Below, one piece after another: positions 52,908 through 61,246 of a stretch of DNA of 64,000 nucleotides. Made by a program: the position numbers and the translations under genes. Source of the stretch: Asaia lannensis NBRC 102526 (lineage in GTDB: Bacteria > Pseudomonadota > Alphaproteobacteria > Acetobacterales > Acetobacteraceae); contig NZ_JAMXQU010000006.1 in the NCBI RefSeq assembly GCF_024054035.1, positions 62,001 to 126,000 on the forward strand, read 5' to 3'. Positions within the stretch are counted from its first letter, which is position 1, and the number at the start of each line of letters is the position of its first letter. The notes beneath the pieces were generated by a model. The model ran no database searches. It saw only the letters and a program-made list of their open reading frames with translations, and was not told the DNA's origin.

Positions 52908-53843
52908 CTATTTCCTTGCGCGTGGATGAGCCTGCCAGACGGCAAGGAGATGGCGTTCGTCGGCCAGGGTATAGGCCTGGGTGGTGGAAAGACTGGCATG
53001 GCCGAGAAGTTCCTGTATCGCACGCAGATCGGCACCTCCTTCCATGAGATGCGTAGCGAATGAGTGCCGCAGGGCATGGGGGGTCGCACTGGCATCAAGG
53101 CCGCTCTGATCGCGCCACGCCTGCATGACCCGTCGTGCCACGGCTGGCTGAAGCCTCTTGCCACGCAGGCCGACGAACAGAGGCGCGTCGGGAAGCGGGC
53201 AGGGATGCTGACGACGCCATGCCGTAAGTGCCTTGAGAACGCTGGGCAGGACGGGAACGATACGCTCCTTGCCTCCCTTGCCTATGACGCGCAGTCCGGA
53301 CTCCGCGGCACGATCGCAGTCGCGCACATCGAGGGCGAGCGCCTCGCCGATACGCAGGCCTGCGCCATAAAGCAGGGTAAACAGGGCCTCGTCGCGTGCG
53401 GCACAAAGGGGGTGCAGGGCCAGGGCAGCCATTTCGACAGGGGCGGCACGCGCAATATCGCGCGAGAGCGGGCGGGGCAGACGCTTGCGCGTTTTGGGGG
53501 CCTTCATCTGGCGAAGCGCACTGGCACTCAGCCCATGGCGCAGGGAGAGATACTGGAAAAACGACCGCAGCGCGGAGACCCGTCTCGCACGAGAGCGGGC
53601 GCGTCCATCCGGTGTGCCACGCCCTGTTTCGGAGCGGCTGGCATCGAAAGCCAGCCATGCGCGGAAATCGCTCGTTCTCAGGGTCGAAAACGCGTTGAGA
53701 TCGGGTTCTCCTCCCAGATGCCCGGTGAGAAATGCCAGTGCCGAACATACATCGTGACGATAGGCGATGACGGTATTGGGACGTGCCCTCTTTTCGAGTG
53801 CCAGCCAGTCGAGCCAGTTTTCAAGACATTCATGCATCAGCAT
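52908..53843 (-). CDS. xerC: Tyrosine recombinase XerC
   Basis: Recombinase of 311 aa with the SAM-like N-terminal core-binding domain (WLDWLALEKRARPNTVIAYRHDVCSALAFL, landmark). The catalytic set is complete: Arg in GAGLRIGEALALDV, Lys in VIGKGGKERIVPV, HALRHSFATHL (HxxR), His in LGHASLSTTQAYT and nucleophile Tyr there. Size, domain order and genome position beside priA mark it as the chromosome-dimer-resolving XerC, not a phage integrase. Divergent from priA by 56 bases. Confidence 0.93.
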   Translation of the reverse strand: MLMHECLENWLDWLALEKRARPNTVIAYRHDVCSALAFLTGHLGGEPDLNAFSTLRTSDFRAWLAFDASRSETGRGTPDGRARSRARRVSALRSFFQYLSLRHGLSASALRQMKAPKTRKRLPRPLSRDIARAAPVEMAALALHPLCAARDEALFTLLYGAGLRIGEALALDVRDCDRAAESGLRVIGKGGKERIVPVLPSVLKALTAWRRQHPCPLPDAPLFVGLRGKRLQPAVARRVMQAWRDQSGLDASATPHALRHSFATHLMEGGADLRAIQELLGHASLSTTQAYTLADERHLLAVWQAHPRARK

Positions 53844-53899
53844 GACGTCGGACCTCGTCTCGGGTAAGAGGACAGGACAGAAGGGGGCGCTTGGGCAGC

Positions 53900-56134
53900 A
53901 TGACAGAAGCGAGCTTAGAGAAGCTGGACGCAGATGGCGAGAGAGCCGTGCGTGTCAGCGTGCTGCTGCCACTGCCATTTCCGACGCCGCTCGATTATCT
54001 GGCGCGTGAAGGAGCGCTGTCTCCCGGCGATCTGGTTGCCGTGCCTCTTGGGCGACGTCAGGAAACGGGCTGTGTGTGGGATACGCAAAACGATGTCCCT
54101 GCCGATTTTGCGCCGGCGCCTGCACGTTCTGTCCCGATGGCGCGGCTCAAACCCGTGCTCGAACGGCTCGACATGCCTTCCCTGCCCGGCGATCTGCGGC
54201 GTTTCATCGACTGGCTGGCCGCCTATACGCTGACGCCCCCCGGCCTTGTTCTGGCAATGGCAATCCGTGCCCGTCACACGGCGCCTACGCGTGTCCAGCT
54301 CGGCTGGATAAAGGGCACCGCCGATACGCAGGGCGTGCGTATGACAACGGCCCGGCAGCGCGTGCTTGACGCAGTCGGGGCCGAGCCTGTGTCTACTGCT
54401 ACGCTGACTGCCGAGACGGGCGTCTCACCGGCTGTCCTGCGCGGTCTGGCTGCTGTGGGGTTGCTGCAGGAAGCGCCTCTGGTGCTTGCACCGCTCTTCG
54501 CTCACCCGGATCCGGATTTTCAGCCGCCGCATCTTTCACAGGAGCAGAAGGACGCCGCAACTGAGCTGACGGCGGCCGTACACACGCGCAGCTTTGGTGT
54601 AACCCTGCTGGAGGGCGTCACCGGCTCGGGCAAGACGGAGGTTTATTTCGAAGCGATTGCTGCCTGTCTGGCCGAGGGGCGGCAATGTCTCGTCCTGTTG
54701 CCTGAAATTGCCCTGTCCACCCAGTGGACCGACCGTTTCGAACGACGTTTCGGCGTTCAGCCTGCACTGTGGCATTCCGAACTGGGTGGCAAGAAACGGC
54801 GTGAAACCTGGCATGCCATCGCACAGGGGCAGGCCAGTGTCGTTGTGGGCGCGCGTTCGGCGCTTTTCCTGCCCTTTCCCGATCTCGGGCTGATCATCGT
54901 GGATGAGGAGCACGAATCAGCGTTCAAGCAGGAAGAAGGCGTTACCTATCACGGGCGCGACATGGCGATCGTGCGCGCGCGGCTTGCAGATGTGCCTGCC
55001 ATACTCGTATCCGCCACACCGAGTCTGGAAACGCTGACCAATGTCGAGACGGGGCGATATCGTCACGTGGTGTTGCACAGCCGTCATGGCGATGCGACCC
55101 TGCCTGATGTGCAGCTGATCGACATGCGGCGCGCGCCTCCCGAAAGGGGGCAGTTTCTCTCACCGGCGCTGATCGATGCCATACAGGCCACTTTCGAACG
55201 TCAGGAACAGGCAATGCTGTTCCTCAACCGTCGGGGTTACGCGCCGCTGACACTGTGTCGTGCCTGCGGTCATCGTATGGAATGCCCCAATTGCTCGGCC
55301 TGGCTTGTGGAGCACAGGGCAAGGCAGATTCTGACCTGTCATCATTGCGGGCATAACGAACCCCTGCCGGACACCTGTCCTGCCTGCGATGCGGAAGCCA
55401 GCCTTGTTGCTGTCGGTCCGGGAATCGAGCGCGTGCATGAAGAGGCGAGGCTCCATTTTCCCGAGGCGCGTATTCTGGTCATGGCCTCTGACACACTCGG
55501 GTCGCCCTCGGCCACGGCAGAAGCGGTCAGGCGTATCAGCGAACGCGAGATCGATCTGGTGATCGGGACGCAGATCGTTGCCAAGGGCTGGCATTTTCCT
55601 GATTTGACCCTGGTCGGCGTGGTCGATGCCGATCTCGGTCTGGGCGGGGGGGACCTGCGTGCTGCCGAACGGACCGTCCAGCTTCTGCATCAGGTGGCCG
55701 GTCGCGCCGGTCGTGCGGAAAAGCCTGGTACTGTTCTGCTTCAAAGCTATCTTGGCGATCACCCCGTCATGAAAGCGCTGGTCTCGAACGATTATCTTGC
55801 TTTCATGGATCAGGAAGCGGCGCAGAGAAAACCCGGGTTCTGGCCACCGTATGGGCGCCTGGCCGCATTGATCATCAGCGCCGACTCAGCCGAAGCGGCC
55901 GACAGGGTTGCCGCCATGCTTGGCGCGCGCGCGCCCGATCTTCCTGGCGTGCAGGTGCTTGGGCCGGCCCCGGCCCCGCTGGCCATTCTGCGCGGTCGTC
56001 ACAGGCGTCGGCTTCTGCTGCGCACAAGACGCAATGTCGCGGTGCAGCCGATTCTCAGGCACTGGCTCGATGGGGTCAAACTCTCCAGCCATGAGCGCAT
56101 CGACGTCGATATTGACCCGATTTCGTTTCTCTAG
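53900..56134 (+). CDS. priA: Primosomal replication protein N' (PriA helicase)
   Basis: Replication-restart helicase of 744 aa. An N-terminal 3'-DNA-end binding domain (VSVLLPLPFPTPLDYL, GDLVAVPLGRR) and winged helix precede the SF2 helicase with Walker A GVTGSGKTEVYF and DEEH box (LIIVDEEHESAFKQEE). A zinc module (CRACGHRMECPNC, CHHCGHNEPLPDTCPAC) and the second RecA lobe (GTQIVAKGWHFPDLTLVGVVDAD) complete the protein. The ATG at 53900 is used; a TTG lies three codons earlier. Confidence 0.97.
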   Translation: MTEASLEKLDADGERAVRVSVLLPLPFPTPLDYLAREGALSPGDLVAVPLGRRQETGCVWDTQNDVPADFAPAPARSVPMARLKPVLERLDMPSLPGDLRRFIDWLAAYTLTPPGLVLAMAIRARHTAPTRVQLGWIKGTADTQGVRMTTARQRVLDAVGAEPVSTATLTAETGVSPAVLRGLAAVGLLQEAPLVLAPLFAHPDPDFQPPHLSQEQKDAATELTAAVHTRSFGVTLLEGVTGSGKTEVYFEAIAACLAEGRQCLVLLPEIALSTQWTDRFERRFGVQPALWHSELGGKKRRETWHAIAQGQASVVVGARSALFLPFPDLGLIIVDEEHESAFKQEEGVTYHGRDMAIVRARLADVPAILVSATPSLETLTNVETGRYRHVVLHSRHGDATLPDVQLIDMRRAPPERGQFLSPALIDAIQATFERQEQAMLFLNRRGYAPLTLCRACGHRMECPNCSAWLVEHRARQILTCHHCGHNEPLPDTCPACDAEASLVAVGPGIERVHEEARLHFPEARILVMASDTLGSPSATAEAVRRISEREIDLVIGTQIVAKGWHFPDLTLVGVVDADLGLGGGDLRAAERTVQLLHQVAGRAGRAEKPGTVLLQSYLGDHPVMKALVSNDYLAFMDQEAAQRKPGFWPPYGRLAALIISADSAEAADRVAAMLGARAPDLPGVQVLGPAPAPLAILRGRHRRRLLLRTRRNVAVQPILRHWLDGVKLSSHERIDVDIDPISFL

Positions 56135-56255
56135 GTCTGGCTTTGCCGGGGGCCTTTATGGCGCGGGCGGCTGAACGGATGCGCTTCAGATAGCCCAAAA
56201 GGGGCGCTGCGCCTGCCGGGCAGGGATCGGGACCATTTTTGCAGGAATATGGGGT

Positions 56256-56279
56256 GGATGCAGCCCGAAGGCTGCATCC
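56256..56279 (-). terminator. Hairpin with TTCG tetraloop
   Basis: On the minus strand GGATGCAGCC-TTCG-GGCTGCATCC, a very stable hairpin 10 bases past the stop of the small membrane protein gene. No T-run follows (ACCCCATATT). It could serve both this gene and the convergent priA. Confidence 0.6.
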
Positions 56280-56288
56280 GGGTAAGGC

Positions 56289-56537
56289 TCAGGCCTTCTT
56301 GTCTTCACGCTTGATGGCCTTGACCACGAAGGTGACGATGGCGATCACGGCCAGAACATGCTGAAGATGCGGACGCAGCTTCTTGGGGCCGAACATGCTG
56401 AGGAAGGTCAGGCCTCCCAGAATGGCCTCTTTGGTCTGCGGCTTGGCGGCGCAGCACATCTTGCTGATGCAACAGCCCTTCTTGCCCTGTTCCGGCGCGG
56501 TCAGTTCGGTAACCTTGGCCTTGTTCTTCTTGAACAT
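56289..56537 (-). CDS. Small membrane protein with Cys cluster
   Basis: Protein of 82 aa, start fixed by TAAGGAGAA before the ATG at 56537. A basic N-terminus is followed by the cysteine cluster KKGCCISKMCCAAK (four Cys in seven residues) and a hydrophobic segment, HVLAVIAIVTFVVKAI. It ends in a charged tail (KREDKKA). No signal peptide is evident and no family is recognised. The Cys cluster could bind a metal or be lipidated. The good ribosome binding site and own hairpin support a real gene. Confidence 0.7.
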   Translation of the reverse strand: MFKKNKAKVTELTAPEQGKKGCCISKMCCAAKPQTKEAILGGLTFLSMFGPKKLRPHLQHVLAVIAIVTFVVKAIKREDKKA

Positions 56538-56608
56538 GATGTTCTCCTTATGACTTCGACATCTTATCAAACTGCGCAATCAAGGCAGAGTTGAGATGGT
56601 GACGCGCT

Positions 56609-57358
56609 TTAAATGGGACGTCCATCCAGGGTGGCCTGCAGTGTCTTCACACGTTTGATACCGCCACTAGCCAGAGGGTCTACCACAAGCACCTGTTTTG
56701 CCGCCTGAAGCGCTGCCCCGATATCGTGACGCTCTTCCTCGACCTGGGAAAGGAGCTGCCATGAGAGCGGATCGTCAGGGTCGAGATGCAGGGCCACGCC
56801 GAGATCGCTTATCGCCCCTTCGAAATCGCCTGCGGCATAGCGTATGCGCGCCCGGCCGCGGCGTATGAATGCCTTGTCGGGCTGGAGAACCAGCGCATTG
56901 TCCAACGCAGCCTCGGCCTTGCGGTAGTCATGCGCCTTCAGGTTCGTATCGCCGCTCTCAAGCAGGAGGCGCGTACTGGCTGAAAGCCCTTTCTGTCTCA
57001 GGGTCTCGGCGCGACGTTCCAGAGCGCGTGCCTCGGCCGGACTATGCGCGTTGCGCAGGGCCTTGCTGACGTCGCGCAGCGGGTCTGGCTTTGCCTTGTC
57101 TGCGGGTAATTTCCCCGAAGGCGCCTGCTTCGATGCTGGGGTGGAAGAGGAGGAGCCAGCCCCCTGTGCGGTTGCGGACCGGTTGCCTGCATGGGGGGAG
57201 TGGGTCTGGTCGGTGCCCGGGTGAGCAGGAACAGCCTGGCAGGGGGTGTACGCAGAAACGACAAAAGCCGCGCTGCTGACAAGCAGACACGGCCTGACGA
57301 CGGTCCGGTAAAGGACCGTGCAATGCGTCAAAACGGGGCTGAGGCTCCGTTTTGGCAT
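56609..57358 (-). CDS. Tetratricopeptide-repeat exported protein
   Basis: Protein of 249 aa. An N-terminal hydrophobic export segment (VVRPCLLVSSAAFVVSAYTPCQAV) is followed by a Ser/Pro/Gln-rich linker. The C-terminal half holds about three TPR units (LLLESGDTNLKAHDYRKAEAALDNALVLQPDKA, RRGRARIRYAAGDFEGAISDLGVALHLDPDDP; landmarks). TPRs mediate protein-protein contacts; the partner is unknown. The ATG at 57358 was chosen over an adjacent TTG. It starts 10 bases after the rpmJ stop on the same strand, so may be co-transcribed. Confidence 0.75.
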   Translation of the reverse strand: MPKRSLSPVLTHCTVLYRTVVRPCLLVSSAAFVVSAYTPCQAVPAHPGTDQTHSPHAGNRSATAQGAGSSSSTPASKQAPSGKLPADKAKPDPLRDVSKALRNAHSPAEARALERRAETLRQKGLSASTRLLLESGDTNLKAHDYRKAEAALDNALVLQPDKAFIRRGRARIRYAAGDFEGAISDLGVALHLDPDDPLSWQLLSQVEEERHDIGAALQAAKQVLVVDPLASGGIKRVKTLQATLDGRPI

Positions 57359-57368
57359 CAACAGTGAA

Positions 57369-57494
57369 TTAGCCCTGGCGAGCCTTCATGCGCGGGTTCT
57401 TCTTGTTGATGACATAGACGCGGCCACGACGGCGAACGACGCGGCAGTCCTTGTCGCGGAGCTTGGCGGATTTGAGGCTGTTACGGATCTTCAT
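57369..57494 (-). CDS. rpmJ: 50S ribosomal protein L36 (zinc-free form)
   Basis: Ribosomal protein of 41 aa: [20 protein letters not shown] then [21 protein letters not shown]. It is the variant with a single Cys, lacking the CxxC...CxxxxH zinc ribbon of the classical L36. Alphaproteobacteria normally use this form. The ATG at 57494 is preceded by GGAAG. Short genes like this are easily missed. Confidence 0.96.
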
Positions 57495-57661
57495 GATAAT
57501 TTGCTTCCCGGGCCATGCAAGACGAACGGGCGTCGCGCCCGCGAGTGGTGGTCGGAATACTCATCGCCTTGTCCAGAGTCAACTCTTAGCTGCATTTCAG
57601 CGCGTGGAAACCCCGTATTTTGGGCGTTTTCAAAGGATGAAAAGGCAATTATCCTGATTCG

Positions 57662-58057
57662 ATGAAGAAAGCTCTGCCTGTTTTTGCCGCCCTGATGCTG
57701 GGTTTGCCTCTTTCGGCGCAGGCTGCGCCACATCCTAAAAACGATCCCGCATCGATCCTCAACCGGATTCTTGCCGTGTTGCAGACAGATCCGGACTCGG
57801 CCAGCGACAGCTGTGTCGAAGCCCTGAAGGAACTGCACAAGACGCAGAAGATCATTGCAGATCAGGATACGGACAGCAGCAGCAATCAGGATGCGGCAGT
57901 CGCACGCGATGTGCTCGAATCCGATTTCGAGGAAACCATCGAGATCTGCGGTACGGATGCGCGCACCATGTGCCGCACGAAAGCCGAGTCCGATGCCAGG
58001 CTTCCGCCACTTTGTGCGGCCATACGGCCCCGCCCCCAGGCAGAGACCGACGAATAA
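57662..58057 (+). CDS. Small exported hypothetical protein
   Basis: Protein of 131 aa with a clear signal peptide (MKKALPVFAALMLGLPLSAQAA). The mature part is acidic and helical, with four cysteines (SDSCVEAL, EICGTDARTMC, PPLCAAI) that could form two disulfides. No family is recognised. It is followed within a few bases by a perfect hairpin. Confidence 0.75.
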   Translation: MKKALPVFAALMLGLPLSAQAAPHPKNDPASILNRILAVLQTDPDSASDSCVEALKELHKTQKIIADQDTDSSSNQDAAVARDVLESDFEETIEICGTDARTMCRTKAESDARLPPLCAAIRPRPQAETDE

Positions 58058-58060
58058 GGC

Positions 58061-58085
58061 GGATCGGCCCGGTTCTGGCCGATCC
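58061..58085. terminator. Perfect hairpin between convergent genes
   Basis: GGATCGGCC-CGGTTCT-GGCCGATCC, a 9-bp stem directly after the stop codon of the small exported protein gene and 29 bases past the ptrB stop. No T-run on either side. Confidence 0.5.
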
Positions 58086-58114
58086 ACGCCTCTACAGAGC
58101 TTTCCTGTATGGTT

Positions 58115-60262
58115 TCAGGGCGCGCTTGTATCGGGGGCGCCGTCTGTCAGAGGGCGCCTTGCCATGGCCCAGAGTGCGAAGGCCTGCACATAAGCGACCT
58201 CTTCAAGGCGCTTGAACCGTCCCGACGATCCGCCGTGACCGGCATCCATATTGATCCGGCACAGGAAAGGCCCTCCTGACGCCACTTCGCGTAGCTTTGC
58301 GATCCATTTCGCGGGTTCCCAATAGGTCACGCGCGGGTCGGACAGCCCACCCATTGCCAGAACGGGCGGATAGGCCACCGGCCTGATATTATCGTAAGGC
58401 GAATAGCTTGCGATCAGGTCATAGGCATCCCGATCTTCCAGCGGGTTACCCCATTCGGGCCATTCAGGCGGGGTGAGCGGCAGGGTATCGTCGGACATGG
58501 TGTTAAGAACGTCCACGAACGGCACCTGTGCGGCGATGCCGGCGAACAGTGCAGGTGCAAGGTTGGCGACCGCCCCCATCAGCAGTCCGCCCGCCGATCC
58601 ACCATGAGCGACAATGCGACCCTCCTTCCCGTAACCCCGGCTGACGAGATCGCGTGCACAGGTCACGAAATCGGTAAAGCTGTTCGGCTTGTGCTTGCCT
58701 CGCCCTTGCAGAAACCAGTTCCAGCCTTTTTCCGACCCGCCGCGGATATGCGCGACGGCATAGACCCAGCCACGGTCCACTAGGCTGAACACAGAGGTAC
58801 TGAACCCCGATTCCATGGAGATTCCGTATGACCCGTAGCCATAGAGCAGGATCGGGGCCGTACCATCGATGGGCGTGTCGCGTCGTTTGAGAACGGTGAT
58901 CGGCACCTCTGCACCGTCATCTGCCACGGCGAAAAGACGATGCGTTTCATAGAGTGCGGGGTCATGACCCGAAGGAACCTCGCGTATTTTCTGCAGAACC
59001 TGTTCGCCCGAGCGCATGTCGAGATCGTACCAGTGTGCAGGCGTCGTCGGTGATTCGTAGATATATCGCAGAACCGCGTCGTCATATTCGAGAAAGCCGA
59101 GCAGGGTGAGATCGAAGGCAGCCTCCTGCATTCCGATCGTTCTGGCCTGACTGCGTATGTCCTTCCCGGTGTCGTTCCCCCCGGCATCCGCCTTGACCAC
59201 ATGGATCTCGATATTGCCGTCGACACGTTCCGACCAGGCCAGATAATCCCGGCTGGCGGTGGCGCCGAGCAGGTAGCGACCCGGATGATGCGGCACGAAA
59301 TCGCGCCAGTTCTCACGCGACGGTGCCGTGTCCGGTGCCTGCATGAGAGCGAAATCGACTGCATTGCCGGTATTGGTCAGTATGATGAACCGGTCGTTCC
59401 AGTGCGTGAGCGTATAGCGCTCGCCCCGTACCATCGGTGAGGCGATCTCGGGCATCCGGGTCGGATCGGATGCCGGTATGAGCAGAGTCTCGTTCGTGTC
59501 GTGGTCGCCACGTTCGATCAGGATCCATTGACGCGATGCCGAGACGGCAAGGCTGAGGAAAAATCCGGGATCGGGTTCGTCGAACACGAGTACATCCTCG
59601 CCCCCGGCGAGAGGACGCCGATAGACACGAGAGGGACGTCCATGGTCATCGCGATAGATCCAGAAAAGCCATGCGCTGTCGGGCGAGATCACGAAACTGC
59701 CCGAAGCGCTCTCGACGACAGGTGCGAAAGGCTTGCCCGTTTCGAGATCGATGCTGTGCAGGCGGTAAACCTCCGATCCCTGCGTGTCTGCGGCGTAGAC
59801 GAACACGCGATGATCGTCTGAATGGCGTGTGGCAGCGAGCGCGAAATAGGCATGCGCCTTTGCCAGGGCGTCGACATCGAGCAGCACCTGCTCTGCTTCA
59901 TCCTGTCCCTCTCCCCCACTCCGACGCGGGCGTCGCAGATAGACGGGATGCTGTGCATCCTTGGCGAAACGCGAGAAGTAGAGCCAGTCGCCGTCGGGCC
60001 AGGGAACGGAATCCTCGGCGGGCGGAATACGCCCGATCATTTCCCGCAGCAGCGTCTCGCGTTCAGGCGCCATGGGGGCCAGACAGTGCTCGGTATAGGC
60101 ATTTTCCTCACGCAGGGCCTCGGCAATATCCGTGCGTAACAGGGATGGATCGCGCAGGACTTTCTGCCAGTTCTCATCCTTCATCCAGGCATAATCATCC
60201 TGCCGGACACGGTCGAGCTGGGTGATCGTATGAGGCACGCGCCTCGGTGAGGGAGGGATCAT
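58115..60262 (-). CDS. ptrB: Oligopeptidase B (S9A prolyl oligopeptidase family)
   Basis: Cytoplasmic serine oligopeptidase of 715 aa cleaving after basic residues. The start RQDDYAWMKDENWQKVLRDP is typical of PtrB, and a seven-bladed propeller follows. The catalytic domain has YGSYGISMESGFST, RGGSEKGWNWFLQG, nucleophile Ser in AHGGSAGGLLMGAVAN, Asp in GLSDPRVTYWEPAKW and His in DAGHGGSSGRF. The acidic residues that set Arg/Lys preference are in the usual region but were not individually verified. Monocistronic. Confidence 0.94.
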   Translation of the reverse strand: MIPPSPRRVPHTITQLDRVRQDDYAWMKDENWQKVLRDPSLLRTDIAEALREENAYTEHCLAPMAPERETLLREMIGRIPPAEDSVPWPDGDWLYFSRFAKDAQHPVYLRRPRRSGGEGQDEAEQVLLDVDALAKAHAYFALAATRHSDDHRVFVYAADTQGSEVYRLHSIDLETGKPFAPVVESASGSFVISPDSAWLFWIYRDDHGRPSRVYRRPLAGGEDVLVFDEPDPGFFLSLAVSASRQWILIERGDHDTNETLLIPASDPTRMPEIASPMVRGERYTLTHWNDRFIILTNTGNAVDFALMQAPDTAPSRENWRDFVPHHPGRYLLGATASRDYLAWSERVDGNIEIHVVKADAGGNDTGKDIRSQARTIGMQEAAFDLTLLGFLEYDDAVLRYIYESPTTPAHWYDLDMRSGEQVLQKIREVPSGHDPALYETHRLFAVADDGAEVPITVLKRRDTPIDGTAPILLYGYGSYGISMESGFSTSVFSLVDRGWVYAVAHIRGGSEKGWNWFLQGRGKHKPNSFTDFVTCARDLVSRGYGKEGRIVAHGGSAGGLLMGAVANLAPALFAGIAAQVPFVDVLNTMSDDTLPLTPPEWPEWGNPLEDRDAYDLIASYSPYDNIRPVAYPPVLAMGGLSDPRVTYWEPAKWIAKLREVASGGPFLCRINMDAGHGGSSGRFKRLEEVAYVQAFALWAMARRPLTDGAPDTSAP

Positions 60263-60500
60263 GACAGGGCCTTAGCATGGATGACGATTGATCATCCCAC
60301 AGTGCGGCAGATCAGGGCGCAGCTCAATGTTTCCCGGGCTCGAAGTAACAAAGTTTCGATTGGGTAATAAACTAGCGCCTGGCTCAAATGTTAGACAACC
60401 GCACGTCCTTCGACCTGTCTGAACGACCGGTAAAGCGCGTTTTCACAGGTCCTCATTCAAACGACGGGCCTGAAAAAGAGCATAACTAAGGATCGATTTC

Positions 60501-61028
60501 ATGATGTCACGTCTTTGTCTTGGTCTGACGGCCCTTTGCAGCCTCGCCTATGCTGGCGCAGCTCATGCCCAGCAGGCACCTGTGCCTGCCGTAGCACCGG
60601 GTACACAGTCCACCGTCATGCCTGCCGGTTCCGTTCCCGTTGAGCGTCAGGGCGCACCGACCGCCAATAACGGCGCCATGCAGGCCGTTGGCGGTCCCGC
60701 TGTAAGCAATACGGTCGCTACCGCAGCAACGCCCGGCGTTCTCGACACATACGGTCTGCCGTCGCTCGACTCAGCCAAGGCCGGCAACCTTGCAGGTCTG
60801 GCGAGCTATTGCGTGCGCAACCATCTGGTGCACGGCACGACGCTGCGCGTTGTAGGCCGCAAGCTTGCCAAGCGCCCGGATGTGCAGAACGACCAGTATT
60901 ACTCGCTGGGCGGTCAGGGTCTGCTCCAGACCAGCACGAACGTCCCGTTCGACGTCTCTTCCCTCGATCTGAGCCATCGTACGCAGCTTTGCGCCCAGGT
61001 CGGTCAGCGCGGTCAGAAGTTCAAGTAA
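60501..61028 (+). CDS. Exported DUF2501-like protein
   Basis: Protein of 175 aa with a signal peptide (LCLGLTALCSLAYAGAAHAQ) and a Pro/Ala/Gly-rich linker. The C-terminal domain SAKAGNLAGLASYCVRNHLV, then DQYYSLGGQGLLQTSTNVPFDVSSLDLSHRTQLCAQV, follows the DUF2501 pattern (NxAGxxxYCxxNxxL ... CDxV) with a probable disulfide. Function unknown (E. coli YjjA belongs to this family). A good terminator follows. Confidence 0.7.
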   Translation: MMSRLCLGLTALCSLAYAGAAHAQQAPVPAVAPGTQSTVMPAGSVPVERQGAPTANNGAMQAVGGPAVSNTVATAATPGVLDTYGLPSLDSAKAGNLAGLASYCVRNHLVHGTTLRVVGRKLAKRPDVQNDQYYSLGGQGLLQTSTNVPFDVSSLDLSHRTQLCAQVGQRGQKFK

Positions 61029-61051
61029 GATCTTATTGCCTGACAGAACGC

Positions 61052-61083
61052 AAAAGGGTCGGCCATCAAGGCCGACCCTTTTT
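61052..61083 (+). terminator. Rho-independent terminator
   Basis: AAAAGGGTCGGCC pairs with GGCCGACCCTTTTT around ATCAA, 23 bases after the DUF2501-like stop, with a T-rich continuation (GTTTTC). Confidence 0.93.
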
Positions 61084-61120
61084 GTTTTCTGATGACGGCG
61101 TCTTGGGGTGGGCGGTCCGG

Positions 61121-61240
61121 TATGGAGCACTGCCCCGTACCCCGCCAGAGGACAATCGTTCTCTGAAAACCTGTCAGATCATGAAGCAGGATCGAAGGAG
61201 CGGGCCCCTTCGCGGGTGTAGGGCAGAGCCCTGCAAGGTG
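61121..61240. repeat. Dispersed intergenic repeat copy
   Basis: TATGGAGCACTGCCCCGTAC, then CAGGATCGAAGGAGCGGGCC, then CGGGTGTAGGGCAGAGCCC. Same order and spacing as 44923-45057, and shares the right end with 25950-26032. It lies between the terminator and the opgH stop. Confidence 0.6.
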
Positions 61241-61246
61241 ACGTGA

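Noticed and set aside
51836-53843. tRNA-Ala plus tyrosine recombinase as an integrated element
   Set aside because: The recombinase has XerC size and context beside priA, the genes between are chromosomal, and no repeated tRNA 3' end is visible.
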